Program-made: the position numbers and the translations under genes
Origin: Bacillota bacterium
GTDB taxonomy: Bacteria > Bacillota > Clostridia > Oscillospirales > Acutalibacteraceae
DNA length: 50,185 bases
Direction of reading: 5' to 3'
NCBI GenBank assembly: GCA_023418995.1
Contig: JAEZYP010000011.1
Location: 1-50,185, forward strand
In this document: piece by piece, positions 17,145 through 25,441 of the stretch
How positions within the stretch are numbered: the stretch's first letter is position 1
Layout: each line of letters opens with the position of its first letter
Notes under the pieces: generated by a model
What the model was told of the DNA's origin: nothing
Database searches by the model: none
The model's input: only the letters and a program-made list of their open reading frames with translations

Positions 17145-17679
17145 ATTTCATCCTGAGATTTTTTTGCTTAGTCAAGAGAATCTTTCCCGTATTAACGGGT
17201 TTCATTGTAATGTTGAAGCGATGGATAATTATTTGAAATCATATGCGATTACAGACGCAGAAACAGGAAATGGTGTTACATACTTAGTAATTGATAAAGA
17301 TTTGAACGAATTAGTTGCTTATTATACCCTCTGCTCCAGCGCGGTGTTTGTTAACGGAGAAATGTCATCGGCGGTATATATTAATATGTTTGCAGTCAGA
17401 GGGGATTATCAGGATATTGTATATTATACGGAAAACAAGCATCAAGAAATCTGTGTAAGCGCTTCTATTCTTTATGAGCTTATAGGAAATGTTTATAATA
17501 TGTCAAAAAATATATTGGGAGTAAAGTATATTTCACTGTACTCTCTTCCTGAGGCTTGTGAATTTTATAAACGAAACTTTTTTATTGAGCTAACAGATGA
17601 AATCATGATGCCGGATTCAACTGATAAGAGTATCAGTATAGAAGAATGTATTCCAATGGTAATGCCACTATTTTCATAA
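17110..17679 (+). CDS. GNAT-family acetyltransferase, putative toxin
   Basis: 189-residue GNAT-fold protein. The layout matches toxin-type acetyltransferases (TacT/AtaT group), which acetylate aminoacyl-tRNA: MDNYLKSYA near residue 38, TYLVIDKDLNELVAYYTLCS as the central strands, INMFAVRGDYQ, then the late strand LGVKYISLYSLPEACEFYKR and a final NFFIEL. GTG start at 17110, with another GTG at 17119. The body is AT-rich compared with neighbouring genes, consistent with horizontal gain. Without biochemical data it could also be an ordinary acetyltransferase. Confidence 0.7.
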   Translation: MRAVSKIRENYKFHPEIFLLSQENLSRINGFHCNVEAMDNYLKSYAITDAETGNGVTYLVIDKDLNELVAYYTLCSSAVFVNGEMSSAVYINMFAVRGDYQDIVYYTENKHQEICVSASILYELIGNVYNMSKNILGVKYISLYSLPEACEFYKRNFFIELTDEIMMPDSTDKSISIEECIPMVMPLFS

Positions 17680-17787
17680 TGGAATAAATATGCGTTTTAT
17701 TGACCACCTTTTAAAGGGCGGCTCTTTTTCTATAAAAAGCAAGTCTTAACAACGTGAAGGGTATAATATCAAAGGCGGTGCTTTATC

Positions 17788-18201
17788 ATGGATATCAAGG
17801 ATAAGATCAAATATTTTTATGAGGAAGTCGTCTCAAACCACAGGATTGACGAGGTTCCCGAATATATCTCGGAGGACTGTACCATCAGGATCGGGGACAA
17901 AGTTTTTCCGGCGGGCATTGATGGAATGAAACAGCATCTCATTGATGTGAGGAGAACCTATCCGGAGTTGAAGATGACGGTGATCCGCCAGTACTGCGAC
18001 GGCGACTATGTGATTTCCGAATTCATCACGGAGGTCACCCATCAGGGCGAATGGCTTGGGATGAAGCCAACCGGGAAAAAATTGACCTTTACCGGTGTTG
18101 ATATAGAGAAAATAGCGAATGGAAAAATAATAGAGCATGGCGGGGCCATGAATACGTTTGAAACGCTGTTTGAAGCGAATATTATTCAACCGACCCCGTA
18201 A
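17788..18201 (+). CDS. SnoaL-like ester cyclase family protein
   Basis: 137-residue NTF2-fold protein of the SnoaL-like group: KIKYFYEEVVSNHRIDEV, DGMKQHLIDVRRTYPELKM, then GEWLGMKPTGKKLTFTGVDI, ending with EHGGAMNTFETLF. Stand-alone bacterial members are mostly uncharacterised and may be hydrolases, isomerases or binding proteins. ATG 17788 follows AAAGGCGG. A TATAAT near 17762 may be its -10. Monocistronic. Confidence 0.85.
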   Translation: MDIKDKIKYFYEEVVSNHRIDEVPEYISEDCTIRIGDKVFPAGIDGMKQHLIDVRRTYPELKMTVIRQYCDGDYVISEFITEVTHQGEWLGMKPTGKKLTFTGVDIEKIANGKIIEHGGAMNTFETLFEANIIQPTP

Positions 18202-18391
18202 AATAAAAACCACAGATGTTTGCGTGACTTTTCAACAGAAAAAGAAAAAACAGTTGAAAACAAATGGAAAGCCGTCGCCCAAAGCGGAGGCAACGCATGC
18301 ACAGCGTTATACATTTAGTAGAAAATAGTAAAAAAATATATAATTGTAAAAATTATCGACACGAAAAAATGGAAATATTATTCGAATTTTG

Positions 18392-18420
18392 TTGCATTTG
18401 GGAATAAAAAGCGTTATAAT
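18392..18420 (+). promoter_or_regulatory. Promoter of ncRNA copy 1
   Basis: TTGCAT (18392-18397), exactly 17 bp, TATAAT (18415-18420). The same -35/-10 pair and spacing occur before copy 2 although the spacers differ. Confidence 0.8.
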
Positions 18421-18426
18421 TTTTTC

Positions 18427-18653
18427 AGAGGCACAATAAAAAACAAACGCAGGTACGGAGTCACGACACTCCGCACCCTGCGATACGGAGACGCATCCTC
18501 CATACCACAACGGGAAAACCCGCACGTTTGCAAAAACTATTATACTTCTTTCGGCATATTTTGTACAGAGGGAAAGTATTAGACATTTTTGCGATTGCTG
18601 ATCGGCATCCTCGTCGCTGAGTATGGAACCGGATTCCGTACTCGGCGTTTTTT
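18427..18653 (+). ncRNA. Structured ncRNA family, copy 1 (about 227 nt)
   Basis: Predicted transcript from the A seven bases after the -10 to the U-run of a terminator. Direct observations: a 5' single-stranded-looking leader AGAGGCACAATAAAAAAC; a closing stem CAAACG/CGTTTG around three hairpins, namely CGGAGT/ACTCCG, GGAG/CTCC and CGGG/CCCG; then a stem ACTTC-TTTC/GAGGG-AAGT; then the terminator stem CGCTGAGTA/TACTCGGCG with six Ts. Copy 2 at 27269 keeps every stem while changing bases on both sides (the first hairpin is CAGGTG/CACCTG there). No good reading frame runs through it. I do not recognise a known class with certainty; raiA-like or another Firmicutes structured RNA is possible. Confidence 0.75.
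18615..18653 (+). terminator. Terminator of ncRNA copy 1
   Basis: Stem CGCTGAGTA/TACTCGGCG plus inner GGAA/TTCC, then TTTTTT. Confidence 0.8.
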
Positions 18654-18738
18654 ATTGCTGCCCCCAGATTAAGCGGCGGGGGCAGAGTCCCCCTATGACC
18701 ATGCCCCCGTTGGCTGATTTGTAATTTGGGGAAGCAAT
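18654..18738. repeat. Long palindrome abutting ncRNA copy 1
   Basis: Begins directly after the terminator T-run. Imperfect inverted repeat: ATTGCT-CCCCA-ATTA...GGGGGC on the left, GCCCCC...TAAT-TGGGG-AGCAAT on the right. The equivalent element after copy 2 (27494-27620) has the same ends with paired changes and a longer loop. Confidence 0.6.
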
Positions 18739-18763
18739 CAAAATGGATGAAAGCAATCTCAAT

Positions 18764-18803
18764 AATAGAAAACAGCGCCCCTTGCGGAGCGCTGTTTTCT
18801 ATT
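18764..18803. terminator. Bidirectional terminator-like hairpin
   Basis: Perfect 15-bp stem AATAGAAAACAGCGC / GCGCTGTTTTCTATT with T-rich flanks on both strands. Confidence 0.55.
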
Positions 18804-18828
18804 ATAAGGAAAGTTGTTCGTTTCCAAA

Positions 18829-18996
18829 CGTCAATGAAAATCCCACAGAAAGTTGACACGGCTCTGTTTGATGGGGATACTGGGGATGCAGGGGATTTTT
18901 ATGGAACCCCCTCGTTGGGAGTTAAAAATCCCCCTGCGAGTCCTTTGCATCCTTTCGGACGATACCGAAAGGATGGGTCTGCCCGACCTGAGGGCA
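18829..18996 (+). repeat. R2 repeat, copy 1
   Basis: About 168 bp nearly identical to 26945-27135. It holds TTGACA (18853-18858), 17 bp, GATACT (18876-18881), then three inverted segments: CAGGGGAT/ATCCCCCTG, CATCCTTTCGG/CCGAAAGGATG and GCCC/GGGC. It is also open in one frame from ATG 18835 (MKIPQKVDTALFDGDTG). It may be a small RNA, a small gene or a non-autonomous repeat. Confidence 0.6.
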
Positions 18997-19067
18997 ATAA
19001 CGGGCAAAGTAACGATTATTTCTTATTCTCAAAGCCATAGAGCGTTTTTTAAAAATGATTTTGAGTA

Positions 19068-20297
19068 TCACACGTCCTCTATCATGCTCATAACCAATCC
19101 GGCAGGAACCGGCGGATAACAGCACGCGGTTTTCGGCGGCGCCGGTTCCCCGCTATCAGCGACTTCGCAAATTTCCTTGAGCCGGGGCGGGTTCAGAAGA
19201 AACGCGCACCGGGCTTCGCCGCGTTCCACCGAACGGACGGCTTCTTCTGCGGAGAGCAAAAACGTGCACTGCTCGCGCAGAAGGGCGGGGTTTATCCCCA
19301 GCAGCCTTTCCAAAATCAGACCGCGCAGAAGAGAGCCGTCCAGTTGCTCCAGGGTGTCACGGCTCTGCGGCAGCTCCGCGTCCTCCGTGCTTTCCGTATC
19401 CAGAAGTAACAGAAGCGTCCAGCTTTTGCCGCCGGTATAGAGACCGAATGCCTTTTTCCCCTGCCGGTACAGCGCGTCAAGATTGCTTTCAATCTCATCC
19501 GCGATACGCAGAGATACGGCTTCCCGTGAAATGACTTGAAAATATGGACGGCAGTCTGCGAGAAACCGTACAATGTCAAAACCACCCGCGCTTACCGTGC
19601 AATGGAACGGAATCAAGGCGGTTTCCTGCTCCAGATCGGTCAGCAGTGCAAAAACAGAACCTGCCCCGACCTGCCTTGCCGCCTGAAAGCCTTCAAAGCT
19701 GTCGGCAATCCGGAGCTTTCGTCCCTCAAAATCTTCACGGATGGTTCGGAGGATAAGCTGGTCGTTGATGACCCACAGGCGGTGGGTAACGCCCTGACGG
19801 GTGAAGGAAATACGCGGTTTCCCCCGCGAAAGGAGATTGACCCGGCTCATGGTCTTGCGCCCGTCGTCCTCATAAAGCATTCTTACCGGGCTGAATTCGC
19901 AGGACGTCGCTTTTATCAGCTCAAGCCGCTCCACACTTTGCTCGGGCTCCGCTTCGCTGAACGCCGCCAACGCTTCTCCGTCGGTTTTTACCCGGCAGAG
20001 CAGCCCCTTTACCGTTCTTTTTTGCCCGCGAAAAACAAATTTCTGCTCGTAAATATAAATGGCAGGAGCGCTGTCACGCTTTAAAATGCCTGTTCCAAGC
20101 CATTCCGATAGAGTTCGCGCCGCACCGGAAGCACCTTGCTCAGGGCATTCCAGCCATACGGCGTGAAAAGGACCGGTATTCCGGAGGGTCTCGGTTTCTT
20201 CCAAACCAAGCCGGTCAAAAGGCGGAGAAATCAGTTCCCCGGGCTCACCCGCCGCCGGAGAGAAGCGCAGCGCGCGGAACGGATATAATACAGCCAT
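19068..20297 (-). CDS. DUF1015 family protein
   Basis: 409-residue protein of the DUF1015 family (unknown function, widespread in Clostridia). Family landmarks: YPFRALRFSP at the N-terminus, LISPPFDRL near residue 25 (normally SPPYD), and HRLWVINDQ in the middle. The usual hallmark DGHHR motif is degraded: the segment after the HxLW strand reads RKLRIADSFEGFQAARQV. This copy may therefore have lost the ancestral activity. Start ATG 20297 has GGGAG 10 bases upstream; a farther in-frame start at 20366 is less family-like. Monocistronic, facing the R2 repeat. Confidence 0.85.
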   Translation of the reverse strand: MAVLYPFRALRFSPAAGEPGELISPPFDRLGLEETETLRNTGPFHAVWLECPEQGASGAARTLSEWLGTGILKRDSAPAIYIYEQKFVFRGQKRTVKGLLCRVKTDGEALAAFSEAEPEQSVERLELIKATSCEFSPVRMLYEDDGRKTMSRVNLLSRGKPRISFTRQGVTHRLWVINDQLILRTIREDFEGRKLRIADSFEGFQAARQVGAGSVFALLTDLEQETALIPFHCTVSAGGFDIVRFLADCRPYFQVISREAVSLRIADEIESNLDALYRQGKKAFGLYTGGKSWTLLLLLDTESTEDAELPQSRDTLEQLDGSLLRGLILERLLGINPALLREQCTFLLSAEEAVRSVERGEARCAFLLNPPRLKEICEVADSGEPAPPKTACCYPPVPAGLVMSMIEDV

Positions 20298-20575
20298 TTT
20301 AAAACACTCCCATCTCAGTATTTCAGCAATTTCTTTTATTGTAAAGGGTTCGTCCGCGTCCGTCAAGCAAAGGGGACATTACGCTGCTAGAAAAGAGAAA
20401 ATAATAAGAATTCAAGAAATTTCAGACTTTATTTAAAAGAATGTTTACATTTCCGGTTCAGAATTTTGTTAAAATAAAGATTACCGTAATAGCAAATTAT
20501 CCTGTATATAAAAAGATGAGATGCCGCACGGTTTGAAGTATTGAAAAGCCTTAAATTGAACAGGAGGGACTCAGC

Positions 20576-21562
20576 ATGATTGAGGTGAAAAACCTCTCAA
20601 AGCGTTACGGACAAAATATCGCTTTGAACAATATCAGCTTTTCGGTGGAAAAAGGCACCGTAGTCGGCTTTTTGGGGCCGAACGGCGCGGGAAAATCCAC
20701 CACGATGAACATTATTACCGGCTATCTTTCCGCCAGCTCGGGAGTAGTTACCGTTGGTGGCTACAACACGCTCGACAACCCAAACGAGGTGAAAAAACTG
20801 ATCGGCTATTTGCCGGAAATGCCTCCCCTTTACCCTGATATGACGGTAAAGGAATACCTGAATTTTATGTACAACCTGAAAAAGGTTACCTTACCGCGCG
20901 AAAAGCACATTAAAGAAATCTGTTCGCTGGTAAAGATCAACGATGTTTACAATCGCCTGATCGCGAACCTTTCCAAGGGCTACAAGCAGCGTGTGGGGAT
21001 CGCGCAGGCTTTGCTGGGGAATCCTCCTGTTTTAATTCTGGACGAGCCGACGGTCGGTCTTGACCCGAAGCAGATCATTGATATCCGCAATTTGGTGAAA
21101 GATCTCGGCAAAAATCATACCATTATTCTCAGCTCCCATATCCTGCCCGAAATTCAGGCGGTTTGCGAGCGAATTATCATCGTCAGCAAGGGTAGTCTGG
21201 TAGCCGACGGCACGCCGGATACGCTGGCACATAACCTTAGCACCGAACATAAGCTGATCGTCCGCATTGACGGACCGCGTGAGGAAATTCTAAACGGATT
21301 GAAAGCGCTGCAAAATGTCGTAAGAGTGGACGCCTTTGGCGAAAAGGAGTCGGGTGTTTTTGAATTCGGCGTAGAGGCGCAAGAGGGAATTGATATCCGC
21401 CGCGACCTGTTCCGCCTTGCCGCGAAGAAGGACTGGCCCATCGTGTCGCTCTCCAACACCGAGCTTACGCTTGAGGATGTGTTCCTGCAGCTGACCAGTA
21501 CCTCCTATCTGAAAGATAGTGCATTGCTTGGAGAAGCTATGAAAGGAGGACAACAAGAATGA
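20576..21562 (+). CDS. ABC transporter ATP-binding protein, GldA-like
   Basis: 328-residue ABC ATPase. Walker A GPNGAGKSTTMN near residue 37, Q-loop region IGYLPEMPPLYPDMTV, signature LSKGYKQRVGIAQAL near 136, Walker B PVLILDEPTVGLDP near 154, and H-loop LSSHILPEI. The extended C-terminus (about 220-328) is of the type seen in gliding-motility GldA and other ABC-2 exporters. First gene of a four-gene operon with a permease, a GldG-like subunit and a DUF4340 protein. The exported substrate is unknown. Strong CAGGAGGG site before the ATG. Confidence 0.93.
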   Translation: MIEVKNLSKRYGQNIALNNISFSVEKGTVVGFLGPNGAGKSTTMNIITGYLSASSGVVTVGGYNTLDNPNEVKKLIGYLPEMPPLYPDMTVKEYLNFMYNLKKVTLPREKHIKEICSLVKINDVYNRLIANLSKGYKQRVGIAQALLGNPPVLILDEPTVGLDPKQIIDIRNLVKDLGKNHTIILSSHILPEIQAVCERIIIVSKGSLVADGTPDTLAHNLSTEHKLIVRIDGPREEILNGLKALQNVVRVDAFGEKESGVFEFGVEAQEGIDIRRDLFRLAAKKDWPIVSLSNTELTLEDVFLQLTSTSYLKDSALLGEAMKGGQQE

Positions 21563-22263
21563 TTGCAATAACAAAAAGAGAGTTGAAATCTTACTTTTTC
21601 TCCCCGATCGGCTACGTGTGCGTGGGGGTTTTGCTGGCGCTTTACGGCTTTTATTATTCTCAGGTACTCATGCTCCAGTCCTCATCCTATATCGCGACCG
21701 TTTATGGTACCATGTTTATGTGGAGTATGATGATTATCCCGATTATTACGATGCGCAGCTTCAGCGAGGAAATGCGTAATAAAACTGATCAGGCGCTGCT
21801 TACCGCACCGGTGAGCGTGACCTCCATCGTGATGGGCAAATTTCTGGCGGCGTTTGGCGTGTTTGCTATCGCCACCCTTGGCAGCCTGGTTCCCGCCGTG
21901 GTAATCGGCATTTTTTCCGCGCCGAGCTGGGCGATGATTTTCGGCAACGCGTTCGGCGCTCTGCTTTACGGCGCCGCCATGATCTCCATCGGCGTTTTTA
22001 TCTCCTCCTTAACGCAAAGCCAGATCGTAGCCGCCATTGGAACCTTCGGCATTTCGATTATCCTGCTGGTTCTCGATCAGCTCTCCGGCGTAATCAACAA
22101 TCCGATTGCGGCCAAGGTAATCGGCTGGATCTCCTTCAATTCCCGGTATACACCCATTACCAAAGGCAGCTTTGAGGTTTCGAGTATTGTGTTCTTTTTG
22201 AGCGTGGTTGCGGTGTTTGTGTTCCTGACCGCCCGTAAGCTCGAAAGCAAAAGATGGGGTTAA
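21559..22263 (+). CDS. ABC-2 type permease, GldF-like
   Basis: 234-residue membrane protein with six TM segments, beginning MIAITKRELKSYFFSPIGYV, the typical ABC-2/GldF opening. Contains MRSFSEEMRNKTDQALLTAP, the conserved loop after TM2 in this family. The ATG overlaps the stop of the ATPase gene by four bases, so the two are coupled. It should form the transport channel together with the GldG-like protein. Confidence 0.92.
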   Translation: MIAITKRELKSYFFSPIGYVCVGVLLALYGFYYSQVLMLQSSSYIATVYGTMFMWSMMIIPIITMRSFSEEMRNKTDQALLTAPVSVTSIVMGKFLAAFGVFAIATLGSLVPAVVIGIFSAPSWAMIFGNAFGALLYGAAMISIGVFISSLTQSQIVAAIGTFGISIILLVLDQLSGVINNPIAAKVIGWISFNSRYTPITKGSFEVSSIVFFLSVVAVFVFLTARKLESKRWG

Positions 22264-22277
22264 GGGGGTAAAAGAGA

Positions 22278-23807
22278 ATGAATATTGAAAAAGAATATGA
22301 GTTAGAACAAAAAAAACCAAACCCGCTGCAGGAGTACACGAAGAGCCAAAAGTTTAAGCGCGGCACCATCTCCACGGCGTTTACCATCGGTTTTCTGGTA
22401 ATTGTGGTATTAATTAATGTTATTGTGAGCATTCTGGGCGAACGTTTTCCCTCCATCAACCTGGATATGACTAAAAACAGCACCAACTCCCTCTCTTCCC
22501 AAACGCTTGATATTATCAATAACGTGAAGATTCCGGTGACGATCAATATCCTTGCAAGCGAGTCCGCGGTTAAGGGCGACCAGGTGTATGCCGGTACCGG
22601 TCTCCAGTATAGCCAGGTGGGAACGCTTGTGGCGAAGGTCGCGGAAAAGAACCCAAATATCAAGGTGGAATATATCGATTTGGCGCGAACCCCAACCTTC
22701 GCTTCCAAATACAAAACAGAAAGCCTTCAGGAGGGGGATGTCCTGGTCGTAAGCGATAAGCGCCACCGCCTGCTGACCAGCACGGACCTTTTCGATATGC
22801 AGTATTCGCAGGACGGCGGCTCGACGCTTTCCTATTCCAAGGTAGACAGCGCTCTTGCCTCCGGTCTGAGCTCCGTAACCGCGGAGCATATGCCCGTTGT
22901 GGCTTTTGACACCGGGCACAAAGAGATTATGGACCCAACCACCTTTAAAAGCCTTTTGAGCAGCAATAATTTTGAAACAAAGGATTTTAACCTTCTGACG
23001 GAAAATATTCCGGATAAAGCACAGATGATTGTGCTTGGCTGCCCGACCACTGATTACACCGACGAAGAGATCAAGAAGCTGGAAGGCTTTCTTGGCAGCA
23101 CCGAGCTGGCGGGCGACCGTACCCTTATGGTCACCTTTCACCCGAGCCAGGTAGAAATGCCCAAGCTTTCCACCTTCCTCAAGGAATGGGGCATCGAGGT
23201 GCCGCCGCAGACGGTAATCATCGAGAGTGACCAGTCCAAGCATTTTACAAACGACGCGAGCTACATTATTTCCGATTTGCAGAGCAATCTGGATTTAGGC
23301 TCGAAAACCAATTACACCTATTTCACCACGCCGCAATCCAACCCTGTCAATACGCTGTTTGATACGCAGGGCAACCGCAAGACCTTTGTTCTGGCAAAGT
23401 CGGACGAAACCTGTTACCTGCAATCGGCAAAATCCAGTGCAGGCGAAGCCGCCGAAAAGAAATCCTTTAACACGGCGGTACTCACACAGGAAAGCATCAA
23501 GGCAAAGGATAAAGCCTACAAAGCGAATGTAGTTGCGTTGGGCAGCGCTATGATGTTCAACCAGGAGGTGCTGATGGCTTCCACCTTCAGCAACGGAACG
23601 TATCTGGTCGATCTTTCCCGGTACGCGACCGGAACCAGCAACGCGGCTGCGGCTGTGAACGCAGCGCCGGTACAGGTGAATGTGGCGGATATTACCCTGA
23701 ACAGCTTTACCAGCATGATTCTCGGCTTCGGGATCTTCACGATCCTGATACCGCTTCTGATCGCCATCGCGGGCATCGTTGTGTTTAATAAGAGGAGGCA
23801 CCTGTAA
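22278..23807 (+). CDS. GldG-like ABC transporter auxiliary subunit
   Basis: 509-residue protein: TM near residues 32-55, a large extracytoplasmic region (about 60-470), and a C-terminal TM (about 480-502). The extracytoplasmic part is of the GldG/ABC_transp_aux type: SINLDMTKNSTNSLSSQTLD, later VVAFDTGHKEIMDPTTF and MIVLGCPTTDYTDEEI. These subunits accompany GldA/GldF-type exporters. GGGGGTAAAAGAG precedes the ATG. Third gene of the operon. Confidence 0.9.
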   Translation: MNIEKEYELEQKKPNPLQEYTKSQKFKRGTISTAFTIGFLVIVVLINVIVSILGERFPSINLDMTKNSTNSLSSQTLDIINNVKIPVTINILASESAVKGDQVYAGTGLQYSQVGTLVAKVAEKNPNIKVEYIDLARTPTFASKYKTESLQEGDVLVVSDKRHRLLTSTDLFDMQYSQDGGSTLSYSKVDSALASGLSSVTAEHMPVVAFDTGHKEIMDPTTFKSLLSSNNFETKDFNLLTENIPDKAQMIVLGCPTTDYTDEEIKKLEGFLGSTELAGDRTLMVTFHPSQVEMPKLSTFLKEWGIEVPPQTVIIESDQSKHFTNDASYIISDLQSNLDLGSKTNYTYFTTPQSNPVNTLFDTQGNRKTFVLAKSDETCYLQSAKSSAGEAAEKKSFNTAVLTQESIKAKDKAYKANVVALGSAMMFNQEVLMASTFSNGTYLVDLSRYATGTSNAAAAVNAAPVQVNVADITLNSFTSMILGFGIFTILIPLLIAIAGIVVFNKRRHL

Positions 23808-23808
23808 G

Positions 23809-25260
23809 ATGAATACCGGCAAAAGAAATTTAATCATCGTCGGAGCCGCCATTGTGATATTGGGGGGAACGACCGCAGCCTTAATGCTGACCGGGAACGG
23901 AAAAGACAATGCCGGATCTTCCGTTTCTTCTCCCGATTCTATTCAGCTTGTCACCAAAAAAGAAGAAGACATCGTTTCCATGGCCGTGAGCAATAAGACG
24001 GGAAGCTACACCCTGATTCCTGTAAAAAAGCCGATGGCCGGCGCAGCGAGCACCGCCCCGGAGGATATGGTAACGATCTACAGCGTCAAGGGGCTTGAAG
24101 ACCTTAATATCGACACAACGGCTACCGATCAGGTTGTACGCAACGGCTACAGCCTTTCCGCAACAAAGAATCTGGGCGCGGTAACAAATCTCGAGGAGTA
24201 CGGCTTGAAGGACCCGCAGGCGGTCGTCAAGGTAAGCTTTAAGGATGGAAGCCAGTATAACTATAAAATCGGCAGCGCCAGCGCAACAGACAGTACCTCC
24301 TTTTACATGTGCGGAGAAAATTCGAATAACGTGTACATCGTAACCGTGGATTCCGGCATTCTGCAGGATGAAAGGCATTTTATCAATAAAAATATGCTTT
24401 CGATTACCAATGCCGGAAAAGACAACGACTACACCGATATTAAGCTGAGCGGAAAAAACTTTCCGCAGCCAATCGCCACCAAAAAAGAGAGCGACGGCTT
24501 CTACATGAGCTCCCCCATTCATTCGGGGCTTGATGAAAATAAAGTCGCCGAGATTCAAAACTCGCTGACTGCGCTGACAGCAAATACTGTCGAGGCCGTT
24601 CACCCAGACGAGACCGCTATAAAGAAATACGGTCTGGACGCGCCCGCCGCGGTTGTTGAGTTTACCGTGAATAACGAAAAATATAAAGTAATGGTCGGCG
24701 CAAAGAACGGTAGCCAGTATTATGCCGCCTTCGACCCCGCGAAGACAGTCTACCTGGTTAAGGCGTCTGATGTGAGCGCATGGGCGGAGACCAACGCATT
24801 CACCCTGCGGAACAAGCTTCTTCATTTACCAATGATCGATTCCTTGAAATCCATTGCGGTGGAGAAAGGGGCTGTTTCCTCCGCGGTAACGGTTCAGCGC
24901 ACGAAGGACGAAAAGCAATCCACGCAGGATAAGCCGGCCTACACCTACAAGGTGCTGAGTCAGGATAACAAAGAGCTGGATTACGATAAGAACTATAAGT
25001 CGTTCTTTATCAGCCTGATTAGTTTGGAAACGCTGGAGGATGCGAACGCAAAGCCAAACGGAGCTCCGGTGTACCGCGTGACATACTCCTATTTTGACAA
25101 AGGCGCAACGGATATTCTTGAATTCTACAAGAGCTCGGATCGCCGTTACACAGCCGTTGTAAACGGTGAGATTTTCGGAACTATCGTTTCCACCGAAGTA
25201 GATAAGGTGTTTGACAAATATGAGCAGCTTCAGGCTGGCAAAGCCGTAGCAGCGGAATAA
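23809..25260 (+). CDS. DUF4340 extracytoplasmic protein
   Basis: 483-residue protein with one N-terminal TM (about residues 7-28) and a repetitive extracytoplasmic region. The DUF4340 pattern occurs twice: LEEYGLKDPQAVVKVSFKDG near 130, and IKKYGLDAPAAVVEFTVNNE near 270. DUF4340 proteins regularly follow GldG-like genes and are thought to belong to the same export complex. Start ATG 23809 has AGGAGG 7 bases upstream; an upstream in-frame GTG at 23779 lies inside the previous gene. Ends the operon before a strong terminator. Confidence 0.9.
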   Translation: MNTGKRNLIIVGAAIVILGGTTAALMLTGNGKDNAGSSVSSPDSIQLVTKKEEDIVSMAVSNKTGSYTLIPVKKPMAGAASTAPEDMVTIYSVKGLEDLNIDTTATDQVVRNGYSLSATKNLGAVTNLEEYGLKDPQAVVKVSFKDGSQYNYKIGSASATDSTSFYMCGENSNNVYIVTVDSGILQDERHFINKNMLSITNAGKDNDYTDIKLSGKNFPQPIATKKESDGFYMSSPIHSGLDENKVAEIQNSLTALTANTVEAVHPDETAIKKYGLDAPAAVVEFTVNNEKYKVMVGAKNGSQYYAAFDPAKTVYLVKASDVSAWAETNAFTLRNKLLHLPMIDSLKSIAVEKGAVSSAVTVQRTKDEKQSTQDKPAYTYKVLSQDNKELDYDKNYKSFFISLISLETLEDANAKPNGAPVYRVTYSYFDKGATDILEFYKSSDRRYTAVVNGEIFGTIVSTEVDKVFDKYEQLQAGKAVAAE

Positions 25261-25271
25261 ATAAAGTTTAA

Positions 25272-25299
25272 GGGCGGAGGGAAAAACCTCCGCCCTTTT
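25272..25299 (+). terminator. Terminator of the Gld-like operon
   Basis: Stem GGGCGGAGG / CCTCCGCCC with loop GAAAAA, then TTTT. Located 12 bp after the DUF4340 stop. Confidence 0.9.
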
Positions 25300-25441
25300 A
25301 ATTGCAGAAAACCGGCAAACTGCTCCAAAGCCGCGCACCCCGCTTGGCCCTGGGGCGAAGAAAATCAAAAAAGGCTTTTATTTACACAGTAAAAGTACTA
25401 TAATGTTAAATAATAAACAATCTAGTTCAGGGGATGTTACT

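Noticed and set aside
18726..19040. 104-codon frame across the hairpin and R2 copy 1
   Set aside because: Its first part is a terminator palindrome; only the part inside R2 recurs, so it is kept as a repeat-associated possibility, not as a gene.
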